11,249 bases of DNA from Pseudomonadota bacterium (GCA_023460615.1 JAEWPL010000203.1:1-11249), one strand, 5' to 3'; positions 1-6,950 are shown, counted from the stretch's first letter. Notes: generated by a model from the letters alone, not told the origin. Made by a program: numbers and translations.

Positions 1-768
1 CTTCTATACATCTTATCTCTATATAAGAGCTTATTAGAGAACCCAGATAGAGATGTTCCACCTCAGGTATTTATCTTTGGTGCTAAGGCAGCTCCTGCTT
101 ACAAGTTAGCAAAAGACATCATCTATGCTATCAACGCAGTTGGCGAGAAGATCAACAACGACTTACGTATCAAGGGTAAGTTAAAGGTTGTATTCTTACC
201 TAACTACAGAGTATCTCTTGCTGAGAAGATCATTCCAGCTGCTGATAATTCAGAGCAGATCTCTACAGCAGGTTACGAGGCATCAGGTACTTCTAACATG
301 AAGTTTGCTATGAACGGTGCTTTAACCTTAGGTACTATGGACGGTGCTAACATCGAAATCGTTGAGAAGGCTGGTATTGAGAACAATATCATCTTCGGTC
401 TATCAGTTGAAGAAGTACAAGCTCTTAAGGCTCGTGGCTACAATTCATGGGATTACTACAATGCTGATCATGAGTTGAAGTCAGTTCTAGACTGGTTAGA
501 CACTGATTACTTCACACCAGGTGAGCCAGGTGCATTATCATCAATTAAGAATTCATTACTACAAGGTGGTGATCCATTCTTAGTACTTGCTGATTTCGCA
601 TCTTACAAGGAAGCTCACGAGCGTGCACAAGCTTTATTCAAGGATAAGGCACGTTGGGCAAAGGCTGCTATGATGAACTCAGCTACAATGGGTATCTTCT
701 CATCAGACAGATCAATGCACGATTACGCACGTGATATTTGGAACCTAAAGCCTATAGATGTTAAGTAA
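1..768 (+). CDS. glgP: Glycogen phosphorylase, C-terminal part (5' end outside window)
   Basis: PLP-dependent glycogen/maltodextrin phosphorylase (GT35), which releases glucose-1-phosphate from alpha-1,4-glucan in the cytoplasm. The frame is open from base 1 and gives 255 residues before TAA at 766-768. The PLP-lysine block EASGTSNMKF is followed by NGALTLGTMDGANIEI; the lysine that forms the Schiff base in this family is encoded at 301-303. The downstream block around YNSWDYY, and the FSSDRSMHDYARDIW ending, fit the glycogen-phosphorylase branch somewhat better than MalP, but paralogues cannot be separated firmly from the C-terminal third alone. The end of the protein is at the normal place for the family, so nothing suggests truncation on this side. 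An intrinsic terminator follows 22 bases after the stop. Confidence 0.96.
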   Translation, partial: LLYILSLYKSLLENPDRDVPPQVFIFGAKAAPAYKLAKDIIYAINAVGEKINNDLRIKGKLKVVFLPNYRVSLAEKIIPAADNSEQISTAGYEASGTSNMKFAMNGALTLGTMDGANIEIVEKAGIENNIIFGLSVEEVQALKARGYNSWDYYNADHELKSVLDWLDTDYFTPGEPGALSSIKNSLLQGGDPFLVLADFASYKEAHERAQALFKDKARWAKAAMMNSATMGIFSSDRSMHDYARDIWNLKPIDVK

Positions 769-790
769 TCTATAAGCTTGATTACAAGAA

Positions 791-814
791 AGGCTCGCTT
801 AGGCGGGCCTTTTT
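791..814 (+). terminator. Intrinsic terminator of glgP
   Basis: AGGCTCGC (791-798) and GCGGGCCT (803-810) form an 8-bp GC-rich stem with one G-U pair and a TTAG loop. The last T of the stem and TTTT (811-814) make the U-tract. It lies 22 bases after the glgP stop codon. Confidence 0.93.
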
Positions 815-874
815 AGTAAGTGGTGATTTAAATTATGTAGACTTTTTTAGATTAGAGTTAGAATTAAAGTTAAT

Positions 875-1003
875 GTGCAATTTTCTTTAGATAATCTAAT
901 CTCTAAAGATTTAGAACCTTTAAATCATATAGTTATTGCGGATAGGGAACTCTTAGTTCTTATTTGGACTGATATGCATGTAGGTGTTTTATTCTATGAT
1001 TAA
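875..1003 (+). CDS. Small upstream ORF or frameshifted 5' part of the next gene
   Basis: A GTG-initiated frame of 42 codons ends with TAA at 1001-1003, 8 bases inside the start of the next frame (ATG at 996). The peptide begins MQFSLDNLISKDLEPLNH and ends TDMHVGVLFYD. It has ordinary amino-acid composition and the TTA/GAT/AAA-rich codons of the neighbouring genes, unlike random AT-rich read-through. The frame has been open since 851. No strong ribosome-binding site is visible, only AAAG 5 bases before the GTG. Dropping one T after GAT (998-1000) fuses it smoothly to the next gene as FYD-KILDPEKPYY, giving one protein of about 170 residues. It may therefore be the front of a gene broken by a one-base insertion, or a translationally coupled leader peptide. 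No family recognised. Confidence 0.4.
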   Translation: MQFSLDNLISKDLEPLNHIVIADRELLVLIWTDMHVGVLFYD

Positions 1004-1385
1004 AATTTTAGATCCTGAAAAGCCGTACTATATATTAGTTCCAAAATCTGATGACTTTTCAGAAAGATTATACAGATATGAAATCTACAATGACAAAGGT
1101 GTAGATACCGATGCTTTTTTGTATATCGAGTTTCGTGAAGAATTCTATTATGAGATAGAGCAGAGGTTGTTTGATTTTATCAACAAACAATGCAATCTCT
1201 ATATAAACATGTACGAAGAAGAGGTTATTGAACCTGAACAGTTATCAACAGTACTAGGCTTAACCAAAAACTCAATGGCTAACCTATCTTCAGAAGATGA
1301 TAAATACCTAGACTTTTGCAAAGAGTTTATAGCACTTTTGAACTACGCAATTGAGCATCAACTTCCTGTTGGATTGTACTTTTAA
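996..1385 (+). CDS. Hypothetical acidic protein
   Basis: I do not recognise a family. The 129-residue product (from ATG 996) is acidic and rich in Tyr, Phe, Glu and Asp, with no signal peptide or membrane segment. It looks like a small soluble cytoplasmic protein: a strand-rich first half (ILDPEKPYYILVP, then alternating strands to about residue 50), then helical stretches around EEFYYEIEQRLFDFI and DDKYLDFCKEFIALL. A GTG at 984 is an alternative start, but TAG at 981-983 directly precedes it, and AGG at 982-984 lies 11 bases before ATG 996 as a possible ribosome-binding site. It may be the 3' part of a longer gene that begins in the overlapping frame at 875. No terminator is seen between its stop and the convergent rhodanese stop 24 bases away. 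Confidence 0.7.
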   Translation: MIKILDPEKPYYILVPKSDDFSERLYRYEIYNDKGVDTDAFLYIEFREEFYYEIEQRLFDFINKQCNLYINMYEEEVIEPEQLSTVLGLTKNSMANLSSEDDKYLDFCKEFIALLNYAIEHQLPVGLYF

Positions 1386-1409
1386 AGTTTAAGAATCGTT
1401 TAAGTTGGA

Positions 1410-1760
1410 TTACTTACTCTTAGGATACTCAATCTCATACGGCCAGTTAGAGATACCACCCATATCTAGTACATAGTAGTAACCTAAAGCATTGAGCTTT
1501 TTAGAAGCATCAATAGTACGTCTACCACTTCTGCAGTACACAATAATAGGCTTAGCTTTATCAGGTGCAATAGCACTTGCTGTCTCTTTTGTGATGTTGT
1601 TTACTGACAAGTTTACAGCTGTGGGAATAAAGCCACTGTCATACTCGTCCTTTTCACGCACATCAATAAGTAAGCATTGTCCAGATTGAATTAGCGCATA
1701 AGCACTTGGATGGTCAATTTTAGTAATCCCTGGATTGATAGTAAAAGATTGATTACTCAT
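1410..1760 (-). CDS. Single-domain rhodanese-like sulfurtransferase
   Basis: A stand-alone rhodanese domain of 116 residues, similar in size to GlpE/PspE-type proteins but with no signal peptide, so cytoplasmic. The active-site loop is CRSGRR at residues 76-81, matching the CxxGxR persulfide-forming loop with Cys76 as the presumed sulfur carrier. The CDC25/rhodanese-type N-terminal block LLIDVREKDEYDSGFIP is at 30-46. The family transfers sulfane sulfur to cyanide or to protein and thiol acceptors; the physiological acceptor here is unknown. I chose ATG at 1758-1760 because AAAGG (complement of 1768-1772) lies 7 bases upstream. A more upstream ATG (1785-1787) falls in the loop of the hldE terminator and is unlikely. 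The gene follows hldE but is separated from it by that terminator, so expression needs read-through or an unseen promoter. Confidence 0.93.
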   Translation of the reverse strand: MSNQSFTINPGITKIDHPSAYALIQSGQCLLIDVREKDEYDSGFIPTAVNLSVNNITKETASAIAPDKAKPIIVYCRSGRRTIDASKKLNALGYYYVLDMGGISNWPYEIEYPKSK

Positions 1761-1772
1761 AAAGGTACCTTT

Positions 1773-1797
1773 AAAAAGCACTACCATTTGGTAGTGC
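1773..1797 (-). terminator. Intrinsic terminator after hldE, abutting the rhodanese RBS
   Basis: On the minus strand GCACTACC and GGTAGTGC (arms 1790-1797 and 1778-1785) pair perfectly over 8 bp around a 4-base loop and are followed by TTTTT (A-run at 1773-1777). It begins 8 bases after the hldE stop. The very next bases (1772-1768) are the AAAGG ribosome-binding site of the rhodanese gene, so terminated transcripts would lack it. Confidence 0.88.
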
Positions 1798-1805
1798 CTT
1801 ATATA

Positions 1806-3239
1806 TTATTTTGCTTGAGATTGGATCTTCTTGACGATGTTAGTAGTAGAGCAACCATCTACAAAAGGTATGATGATAACTTTACCGCCATTTTGAAGCA
1901 CTTGCTTGTGACCTGCAATTTGCTCCACTTTATAATCGCCGCCTTTTACAAGAATATCTGGTAGTACATTAGAGATTAGTCGCTCAGGGGTATCCTCATC
2001 GAAAGAGACTACGTAATCTACACAGTCTAAAGCAGCAAGCACTGTCATTCTGTCTTCAAGTTTAACAATAGGTCTTGTAGGACCTTTTAATCTACTTACA
2101 GAGTCATCAGAATTTACAGCTACTACAAGCTTATTACCTAAAGCTCTAGCTTGTTTTAAGTAGGTAACATGACCTGGATGGATGATATCAAAACAGCCAT
2201 TGGTCATTACAATCTTTTGACCTTCTTGCTGTAATTGATGTACTACTTTGCAAAGTTCTTCTTGTGAGAGAATACCTTTGTTTCCATCCTGATTGATTAA
2301 GCCTAGAGCATTCATAAGCTCTTGAGGTGATACTGTTGAAGTACCAATCTTACCTACCACGATACCAGCTGCGCTGTTTGCGTATTCGCAGGAGGTTACA
2401 ATATCTAAACCTGCTGCTAAGCAGGTGCCTAAAGTACCAATTACAGTGTCACCAGCACCTGTTACATCGTAAACTTCACGAGCATAGGTTGGTAGGTGAA
2501 CTGCCTTACAGTTAGGTCTAATTAAAGACATACCGTCTTCAGAGCGAGTAACTAAAAGCATATCAAGCTTAAATTTTTCAATTAAAGCTAAAGCTTTTTC
2601 CTCTAAATCCTTATCGTCTTTTACTTTACCTACTACCGCCTCAAACTCTGACATATTAGGGGTAAGTAAAGTAGCTCCTGTGTATTTTGAGAAATCTGTA
2701 CCCTTAGGATCTACAAGGGAGTAAATACCTTTTTGACGGCAGATTTGAATCATTTGCTGAACTGAAGCTAAGGAACCTTTACCGTAGTCTGAGAAGATCA
2801 CAACTTTTGAGTCATTTAAGGAGCTTTCAAAAGCTTCGATGATGCCTTTAGTATCAACATCTGCAAAATTGTCTTCAAAATCTAAACGTAGTAATTGCTG
2901 ATTACGACTTAGAATTCTAAGTTTAGTGATTGTAGGGTGAGTATTTGTTATCACAAAATTAGGGTTAATCTTATGAGCGCGCACTAAACCTTCTAAGGTT
3001 GCTGCGTTCTTATCCTCACCTACGATACCTACAAGGTTACAAGGCGCACCGAGTTTAGCAATATTGATAGCTACGTTAGCAGCTCCACCTGCTCTATCCT
3101 CATTACCAGTAACTCTAACCACTGGTACTGGTGCTTCAGGAGAAATTCTATTGCTAGGACCCGTCCAGTAACTGTCTAGCATTACATCGCCTACAACAGT
3201 TACCTTTTTAGTAAATAGAGTAGTTAAATCAAGACTCAT
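1806..3239 (-). CDS. hldE: Bifunctional heptose-7-phosphate kinase / heptose-1-phosphate adenylyltransferase
   Basis: Cytoplasmic two-domain enzyme of ADP-heptose synthesis for the LPS inner core. The N-terminal PfkB-type kinase makes D-glycero-beta-D-manno-heptose 1,7-bisphosphate, and the C-terminal nucleotidyltransferase adenylylates the 1-phosphate after GmhB removes the 7-phosphate. At 477 residues it equals the E. coli protein in length. The kinase domain is about 1-318, with GGAANVA at 51-57 and the PfkB signature DVTGAGDT at 258-265 (presumed catalytic base Asp264). The transferase domain is about 344-477, with MTNGCFDIIHPGH at 345-357 carrying the HxGH motif, and GCSTTNIV at 462-469. 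No key residue is missing. The ribosome-binding site AAGGA lies 7 bases before ATG. It follows kdsD after 9 bases and is probably co-transcribed with it. An intrinsic terminator follows the stop. Confidence 0.98.
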   Translation of the reverse strand: MSLDLTTLFTKKVTVVGDVMLDSYWTGPSNRISPEAPVPVVRVTGNEDRAGGAANVAINIAKLGAPCNLVGIVGEDKNAATLEGLVRAHKINPNFVITNTHPTITKLRILSRNQQLLRLDFEDNFADVDTKGIIEAFESSLNDSKVVIFSDYGKGSLASVQQMIQICRQKGIYSLVDPKGTDFSKYTGATLLTPNMSEFEAVVGKVKDDKDLEEKALALIEKFKLDMLLVTRSEDGMSLIRPNCKAVHLPTYAREVYDVTGAGDTVIGTLGTCLAAGLDIVTSCEYANSAAGIVVGKIGTSTVSPQELMNALGLINQDGNKGILSQEELCKVVHQLQQEGQKIVMTNGCFDIIHPGHVTYLKQARALGNKLVVAVNSDDSVSRLKGPTRPIVKLEDRMTVLAALDCVDYVVSFDEDTPERLISNVLPDILVKGGDYKVEQIAGHKQVLQNGGKVIIIPFVDGCSTTNIVKKIQSQAK

Positions 3240-3248
3240 AGCTTGTCC

Positions 3249-4220
3249 TTAAATAATGCCTGCACGCATTAGATCGTGTAAGTTAAAAGCACCAATTGGG
3301 TGGTTGTTGTCATCAACTACCACAAGTGAGTTGATCTTAAGATTATGCATTAGTGCAAGAGCATCAGCTGCTAGGGTATCTTGTTTTGCAATACCGCGTA
3401 CATTTGAGCTCATAAAATCTTTGATAGGGGAATTGATAGTAGCGCCTTTCTCTAAAGAACGACGTAAGTCGCCATCAGTGTATACGCCTACAAGTTTATG
3501 CTCATCGTCAACAATGCAAATAAAGCCTAAAGTCTTTTGAGTCATCTCAAATAAAGCTTCTTTTAGACTTACTTTTACATTTACAACTGGAATTTCAGAA
3601 CCAGTGTGCATAACATCCTGGCAGTGTACTAATAAACGTCTGCCTAAAGCTCCACCAGGGTGACTTAAAGCAAAGTCTTTTTCAGTAAAGCCACGAGCTT
3701 CGATTAAAGCTACCGCTAAAGCATCACCTATAGCAAGCTCAGCTGTTGAGCTTGAGGTTGGTGCTAAGTTAAGTGGGCAAGCTTCTCTTTGTACGTGAGC
3801 ACTTAAAGTTACATTAGCAGCTTTACCTAAGGAGGAGTCTACATTACCAGTAATGGCAATTAGTGGAATTTGTCTTCTTTTAAGGATAGGAATTAAAACC
3901 TTAAGCTCAGAGCCTTCACCTGAGTTAGAGATTGCAATTACGCTATCGTCAGGACCTATCATTCCAAGATCACCGTGAGCTGCTTCTCCTGCTTGCACAA
4001 AGAAAGACTGTGTGCCAGTACTTGCTAAAGTAGATGCAATTTTTGTAGCTACATGACCTGATTTACCTACACCTGTTAGGATAACCTTACCCTTAGTGTC
4101 GAGCATGATTTGACAGGCTTTTGCAAAATTCTCATTGATGGTTGGTACTAAATCTAAAAGGGCTTGAGCTTCTTCTTTTAAAACTCTAATTCCAGCATTG
4201 ATACAAGTGGTATTGAACAA
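3249..4220 (-). CDS. kdsD: Arabinose-5-phosphate isomerase (KdsD/KpsF/GutQ family)
   Basis: Interconverts D-ribulose-5-phosphate and D-arabinose-5-phosphate, the first committed step toward Kdo for LPS. The protein has 323 residues (E. coli KdsD has 328). The SIS sugar-isomerase domain is about 40-175, with GVGKSGHVATKIASTLASTG at 50-69 and AGEAAHGDLGMI at 77-88. Two CBS domains follow, about 202-260 and 266-323. The four residues I recall as important in E. coli KdsD (Lys59, His88, Glu111, His193) all appear at a constant offset of six: Lys53, His82, Glu105 and His187 (SHPGGALGRR). The start is a TTG (4218-4220): AAGGAG lies 7 bases upstream and no in-frame ATG occurs until Met39. GutQ or KpsF paralogues share this architecture, but the neighbouring hldE supports the LPS role. 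Confidence 0.95.
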   Translation of the reverse strand: MFNTTCINAGIRVLKEEAQALLDLVPTINENFAKACQIMLDTKGKVILTGVGKSGHVATKIASTLASTGTQSFFVQAGEAAHGDLGMIGPDDSVIAISNSGEGSELKVLIPILKRRQIPLIAITGNVDSSLGKAANVTLSAHVQREACPLNLAPTSSSTAELAIGDALAVALIEARGFTEKDFALSHPGGALGRRLLVHCQDVMHTGSEIPVVNVKVSLKEALFEMTQKTLGFICIVDDEHKLVGVYTDGDLRRSLEKGATINSPIKDFMSSNVRGIAKQDTLAADALALMHNLKINSLVVVDDNNHPIGAFNLHDLMRAGII

Positions 4221-4227
4221 GCTAGTT

Positions 4228-4233
4228 CTCCTT
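4228..4233 (-). promoter_or_regulatory. Ribosome-binding site that fixes the TTG start of kdsD
   Basis: AAGGAG on the minus strand lies 7 bases upstream of TTG 4220-4218. It is among the closest matches to the Shine-Dalgarno consensus in the window and decides in favour of this non-ATG start. Confidence 0.8.
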
Positions 4234-4254
4234 AAATTTTAAAAATGGATACGT

Positions 4255-4263
4255 ATTTTAGCA
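4255..4263 (-). promoter_or_regulatory. Probable extended -10 promoter of kdsD-hldE
   Basis: The minus strand reads TGC-TAAAAT, an extended -10 element (TGn plus 5 of 6 matches to TATAAT). It sits about 35 bases upstream of the TTG start codon. The -35 region at 17 bases spacing (AAGTAC) is poor, which is tolerated by extended -10 promoters. Confidence 0.55.
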
Positions 4264-4356
4264 CAAAACAAGCCATAGTACTTTTAGCTTGGCTACAAAG
4301 TAAGTACTTAAATTAAGCTTTTGAACTTACAGATAAAACAAAAATATCTGTTCTAA

Positions 4357-4385
4357 TTGTGTGAAAAAAGTCGCATTTTTACATA
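4357..4385 (+). promoter_or_regulatory. Weak candidate promoter for the transporter operon
   Basis: TTGTGT (4357-4362), a 17-base spacer and TACATA (4380-4385) give poor but correctly spaced hexamers, about 50 bases before the transporter ATG. A second -10-like TACAAT at 4394-4399 has no good -35. The divergent 214-base gap between kdsD and the transporter must hold promoters for both directions; on this strand the signal is not decisive. Confidence 0.3.
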
Positions 4386-4434
4386 AAAACCACTACAATT
4401 AATAGCATCAAAAGCAATTCTAAAAAAAGAGCTC

Positions 4435-5850
4435 ATGACTACAGTTAATAAAGTTTCACACAGCCCTAGTGACGTTTATATCTACATTGTAGTAGTTGCA
4501 ATGATGGCAACTATTTTTGGCTTTAATTTAGGCTCAATGTTGTCTTCTAAAGCTAGACTAATCAACGTGTTTATGCTCGAGATTTACAGCTTAGATAGTA
4601 TCCTAAGTACCTTCCTTATAGGCTCTTTAGTAGGTATCTTTTTAGGTGGTCGTCTTGCCTTTGACGCAGGTCGTGTGCAACCTTTACTTGGTAGTTTCGG
4701 TATTGGTGTATTAGGTCAATGTGCCTCAATTTTAGCACCAACCTTTAGTACCTTATTTATATCTGAGTTTGCCGTAGGTGTTTCTTTTGGTGTTTATCTT
4801 TTAACCTCAATTTGTTATATCAATGAGATTTCCTTTACTAACACTCGTGGTAAATGTGCTTGCTTAATTGGCACGTTTTTAACTCTTGGAGTGTTCAGCT
4901 CAATTCTTTTAAAAGATATCATTCCAAATAATTTAATTATCAGCAGCATTATCACTTTATGTTTATCAGCTTACTTACTGATTTTCTCCTACGTAAACTT
5001 ACCAGAAAGCCCTCGCTGGCTTGCTTTGACAGATGCTTCTTATAAAGCCTTAAATATTTTAATTAGATTACGCGGATCAAACGCAGAGGCAGCAAGAGAG
5101 CTTGCTGCCATCAATGAGTCCGTATTAGGTGAGGATAGAGGTTTATCTTTATTCTTTAGAAACTCTGTTTATAGAACCTTAATTTGGCTAATGCTTTTTG
5201 TGGTGTTATCAGCTCATTTAGCTGGTATGAGTATTTTGCCTTATGAGGCTATGCAATTAGTTAGAATTTACAATGCAGCTGTAGGTCAAAGTGCTTACTA
5301 TGGTGCTAATGAGATTAACTATCCGTTGCTTGTAATGGAGCTTATTGCAAGTGTTGTGGGTAACTTAATTACTTTCTTTTTAGTAGATAAAATTGGAAGA
5401 GTAAAATTACTTATTGCAACAAGCTTTGCTAACATTTTTGCGATTGTAATTTTATATATCTTCAACTTCGCTTTGTTATCAAGTTTGGGTACCTTTGCTG
5501 TAAGTTTAGCTATTACTTTATATATCTTTAGCAGTATCGTCTTTGCTAATGTCTTCTTATTTGTATTATTACCAGAGCTACTACCAGCAAAAGGCAGAGA
5601 GCTTGGCTTGACCATTATCTTAATTGCTAACGTAGCCTTGTTAATGATTGGTATCTATTTCTTTGACAATGCCTTACGTGGTATTGGTATCTTAAAAGTA
5701 TTAGGCGTATTCTTATTCTCAACTTGCGTAATGCTAACTTTAATCTTTAAGTTATTGCCAGAAACTAGCTTACATTTACTTGAAGCTATCGAGAATGAGA
5801 TCTTTAATACCCGTTCAATTAAATCCTTAAAATCTAAGATCGGAAAATAA
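4435..5850 (+). CDS. MFS transporter, divergent sugar-porter family
   Basis: Inner-membrane major-facilitator protein, 471 residues with about 12 hydrophobic segments and a hydrophilic central loop (about 195-245). Sugar-porter hallmarks are present: FDAGR at 77-81 in the TM2-3 loop (a degraded form of the usual D-x-x-GRR), EISFTNTRGK at 131-140, PESPRWL at 190-196 before the central loop, DKIGRVKLL at 318-326, PELLPAKGRELG at 380-391 and LPETS at 441-445. The substrate is probably a sugar or polyol taken up by proton symport, but the TM7 block that binds sugar in XylE-like porters (QQ-x-x-GIN) is replaced by LSAHLAGMSI at 258-267, so the substrate cannot be predicted. The ribosome-binding site is weak (AAAGAG, 3 bases before ATG). 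The next gene starts 4 bases after its stop. Confidence 0.9.
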   Translation: MTTVNKVSHSPSDVYIYIVVVAMMATIFGFNLGSMLSSKARLINVFMLEIYSLDSILSTFLIGSLVGIFLGGRLAFDAGRVQPLLGSFGIGVLGQCASILAPTFSTLFISEFAVGVSFGVYLLTSICYINEISFTNTRGKCACLIGTFLTLGVFSSILLKDIIPNNLIISSIITLCLSAYLLIFSYVNLPESPRWLALTDASYKALNILIRLRGSNAEAARELAAINESVLGEDRGLSLFFRNSVYRTLIWLMLFVVLSAHLAGMSILPYEAMQLVRIYNAAVGQSAYYGANEINYPLLVMELIASVVGNLITFFLVDKIGRVKLLIATSFANIFAIVILYIFNFALLSSLGTFAVSLAITLYIFSSIVFANVFLFVLLPELLPAKGRELGLTIILIANVALLMIGIYFFDNALRGIGILKVLGVFLFSTCVMLTLIFKLLPETSLHLLEAIENEIFNTRSIKSLKSKIGK

Positions 5851-5854
5851 TTTC

Positions 5855-6265
5855 ATGATAAGAGATAGAGTAAAAGATGAGGCCTTTTTGTCTCAAAAAG
5901 CTGAAGATGCAACACTTGACGATGTTAGTGTAGCTGAAGATCTTGTAGATACACTAAAAGCTCACAGCCATGAGTGTGTAGGCTTAGCAGCAAATATGAT
6001 TGGTGTAAATAAGCGCATCATCGCTTTCTACAATGGTCAGTATATTTGGACCATGTTTAATCCAGAAATCATCAAAACTAACAAAGAATATGAAGCAGTT
6101 GAAGGTTGTTTGTCTTTAGAAGGTAAGAGAAAAGCTAAACGCTTTAAGACCATTAAGGTAAGATTCTTGATGAATGATTTCTCCTCTCATACTATGGTCT
6201 TCAAAGGCATCACCGCTCAAATCATTCAGCATGAGATTGATCATACCAACGGTATTTTAATTTAG
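5855..6265 (+). CDS. Short variant peptide deformylase
   Basis: Peptide deformylase fold, which removes the formyl group from the N-terminal methionine of new proteins. It is 136 residues long, against about 169 in E. coli. The metal ligands are intact: EGCLS at 83-87 (Cys85) and QHEIDH at 125-130 (His126 and His130, with Glu127 as catalytic base). Motif 1, normally G-x-G-L-A-A-x-Q, reads CVGLAANM at 41-48, so the glutamine that stabilises the transition state is Met48 and the first glycine is Cys41. It probably belongs to a short deformylase-like subgroup that I recall from Firmicutes, rather than the housekeeping Def, which is usually next to fmt; this may indicate transfer or a specialised second copy. 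It follows the transporter by 4 bases, and translational coupling is likely since the Shine-Dalgarno is poor. Its TAG stop overlaps the stop of the convergent rloB-like gene. Confidence 0.88.
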   Translation: MIRDRVKDEAFLSQKAEDATLDDVSVAEDLVDTLKAHSHECVGLAANMIGVNKRIIAFYNGQYIWTMFNPEIIKTNKEYEAVEGCLSLEGKRKAKRFKTIKVRFLMNDFSSHTMVFKGITAQIIQHEIDHTNGILI

Positions 6266-6918
6266 TTGTTTATTTTTGAGGATAGCTCTTTTAAAAATAG
6301 AACTAACTCATGAACATGTGTTGACGGATCGTCTGTACCATTTTGACTTGCTTCATCTAGAACTTTTGTCGCATTTAATATAGCTTTCTCTGTTAATTTG
6401 TAATATTCAGAAAAATCCTGAGTGTCAGCTTTAGAATAAGAAGGATCAAATTCTTTTAGCTGATTGATTACCTTTTGGACTGGATCTTTTGATGAGTAGC
6501 ATGGCGCTGTTGTAAATTTATGGTGTAGTAAAAGCCAAAACTCAAAACAAGGAACTGAGTTCGCTGCTTTATATTTTTGAAAAGCTTTAGCTTGTAAAGC
6601 CTCTAAAGTTTCTTGATATTTATCGTGACGATCTTTGTCAAACACACAAAATACGAAGTCATAGTCATTATTCTTGCAGTATACTTTACGAGCTGAATTT
6701 AGCACATTATCTGGAGATGAACCTCTAACTGTTGTTTTTACATCAACATTAGTTTGAATTCTAAGTTTTGATATTAATCCTTTGAAATAATTAATTTCGG
6801 TGTTTTCACCTTCACACACAATTAGTACAGAACTGTACATGCGTTTTGACAAATTCTTTCTTTTAATTGATGAATTTCTTGAATTTCTTAAATTACCAAT
6901 CTTTTGACTATGTTTCAT
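6262..6918 (-). CDS. RloB-family protein (Toprim-like; AbiLii-type partner)
   Basis: A 218-residue RloB-like protein, second gene of a two-gene cassette with the upstream AAA ATPase. After a basic N-terminus (about 1-27, rich in Arg and Lys) comes the family's opening strand and loop, VLIVCEGENTEINYFKGL at 31-48, with the Toprim-like glutamate Glu36. VFDKDRH at 92-98 provides the acidic DxD-type metal site (Asp94, Asp96). PCFEFWLLLHH at 123-133 is another family hallmark, and a STHVHELV-type helix closes the domain at 199-206. RloB was named from restriction-linked ORFs, and the lactococcal AbiLii belongs to the same family. By analogy with OLD-type Toprim nucleases it is expected to be the metal-dependent effector, which is inference. 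No clear ribosome-binding site precedes the ATG; it starts 32 bases after the ATPase stop. Its TAA stop overlaps the TAG stop of the convergent deformylase gene. Confidence 0.87.
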   Translation of the reverse strand: MKHSQKIGNLRNSRNSSIKRKNLSKRMYSSVLIVCEGENTEINYFKGLISKLRIQTNVDVKTTVRGSSPDNVLNSARKVYCKNNDYDFVFCVFDKDRHDKYQETLEALQAKAFQKYKAANSVPCFEFWLLLHHKFTTAPCYSSKDPVQKVINQLKEFDPSYSKADTQDFSEYYKLTEKAILNATKVLDEASQNGTDDPSTHVHELVLFLKELSSKINN

Positions 6919-6950
6919 TGTAAAAATGTAGTGTTTACCGTTGTGAAAGA

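Noticed and set aside
1378..1412. Bidirectional terminator between the convergent small gene and rhodanese
   Set aside because: The 24-base gap has short repeated TTTAAG/TTTAAAG words but no stem of useful strength.
1492..1964. Two plus-strand frames opposite the rhodanese gene and the hldE 3' end
   Set aside because: Both are antisense to genes with intact catalytic motifs, and the second crosses the terminator hairpin; no coding evidence.
2327..2515. A plus-strand frame rich in Leu, Arg and Gln inside hldE
   Set aside because: It lies opposite the conserved kinase domain of HldE and has low-complexity composition; shadow frame.
3256..3540. A 94-codon plus-strand frame opposite the CBS domains of kdsD
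   Set aside because: Antisense shadow of a well-supported gene, with no ribosome-binding site.
5319..5615. A 98-codon minus-strand frame inside the transporter gene
   Set aside because: Lys/Thr/Leu/Ile-rich composition is what the antisense of hydrophobic membrane codons gives. The plus-strand transporter with family motifs explains the region.
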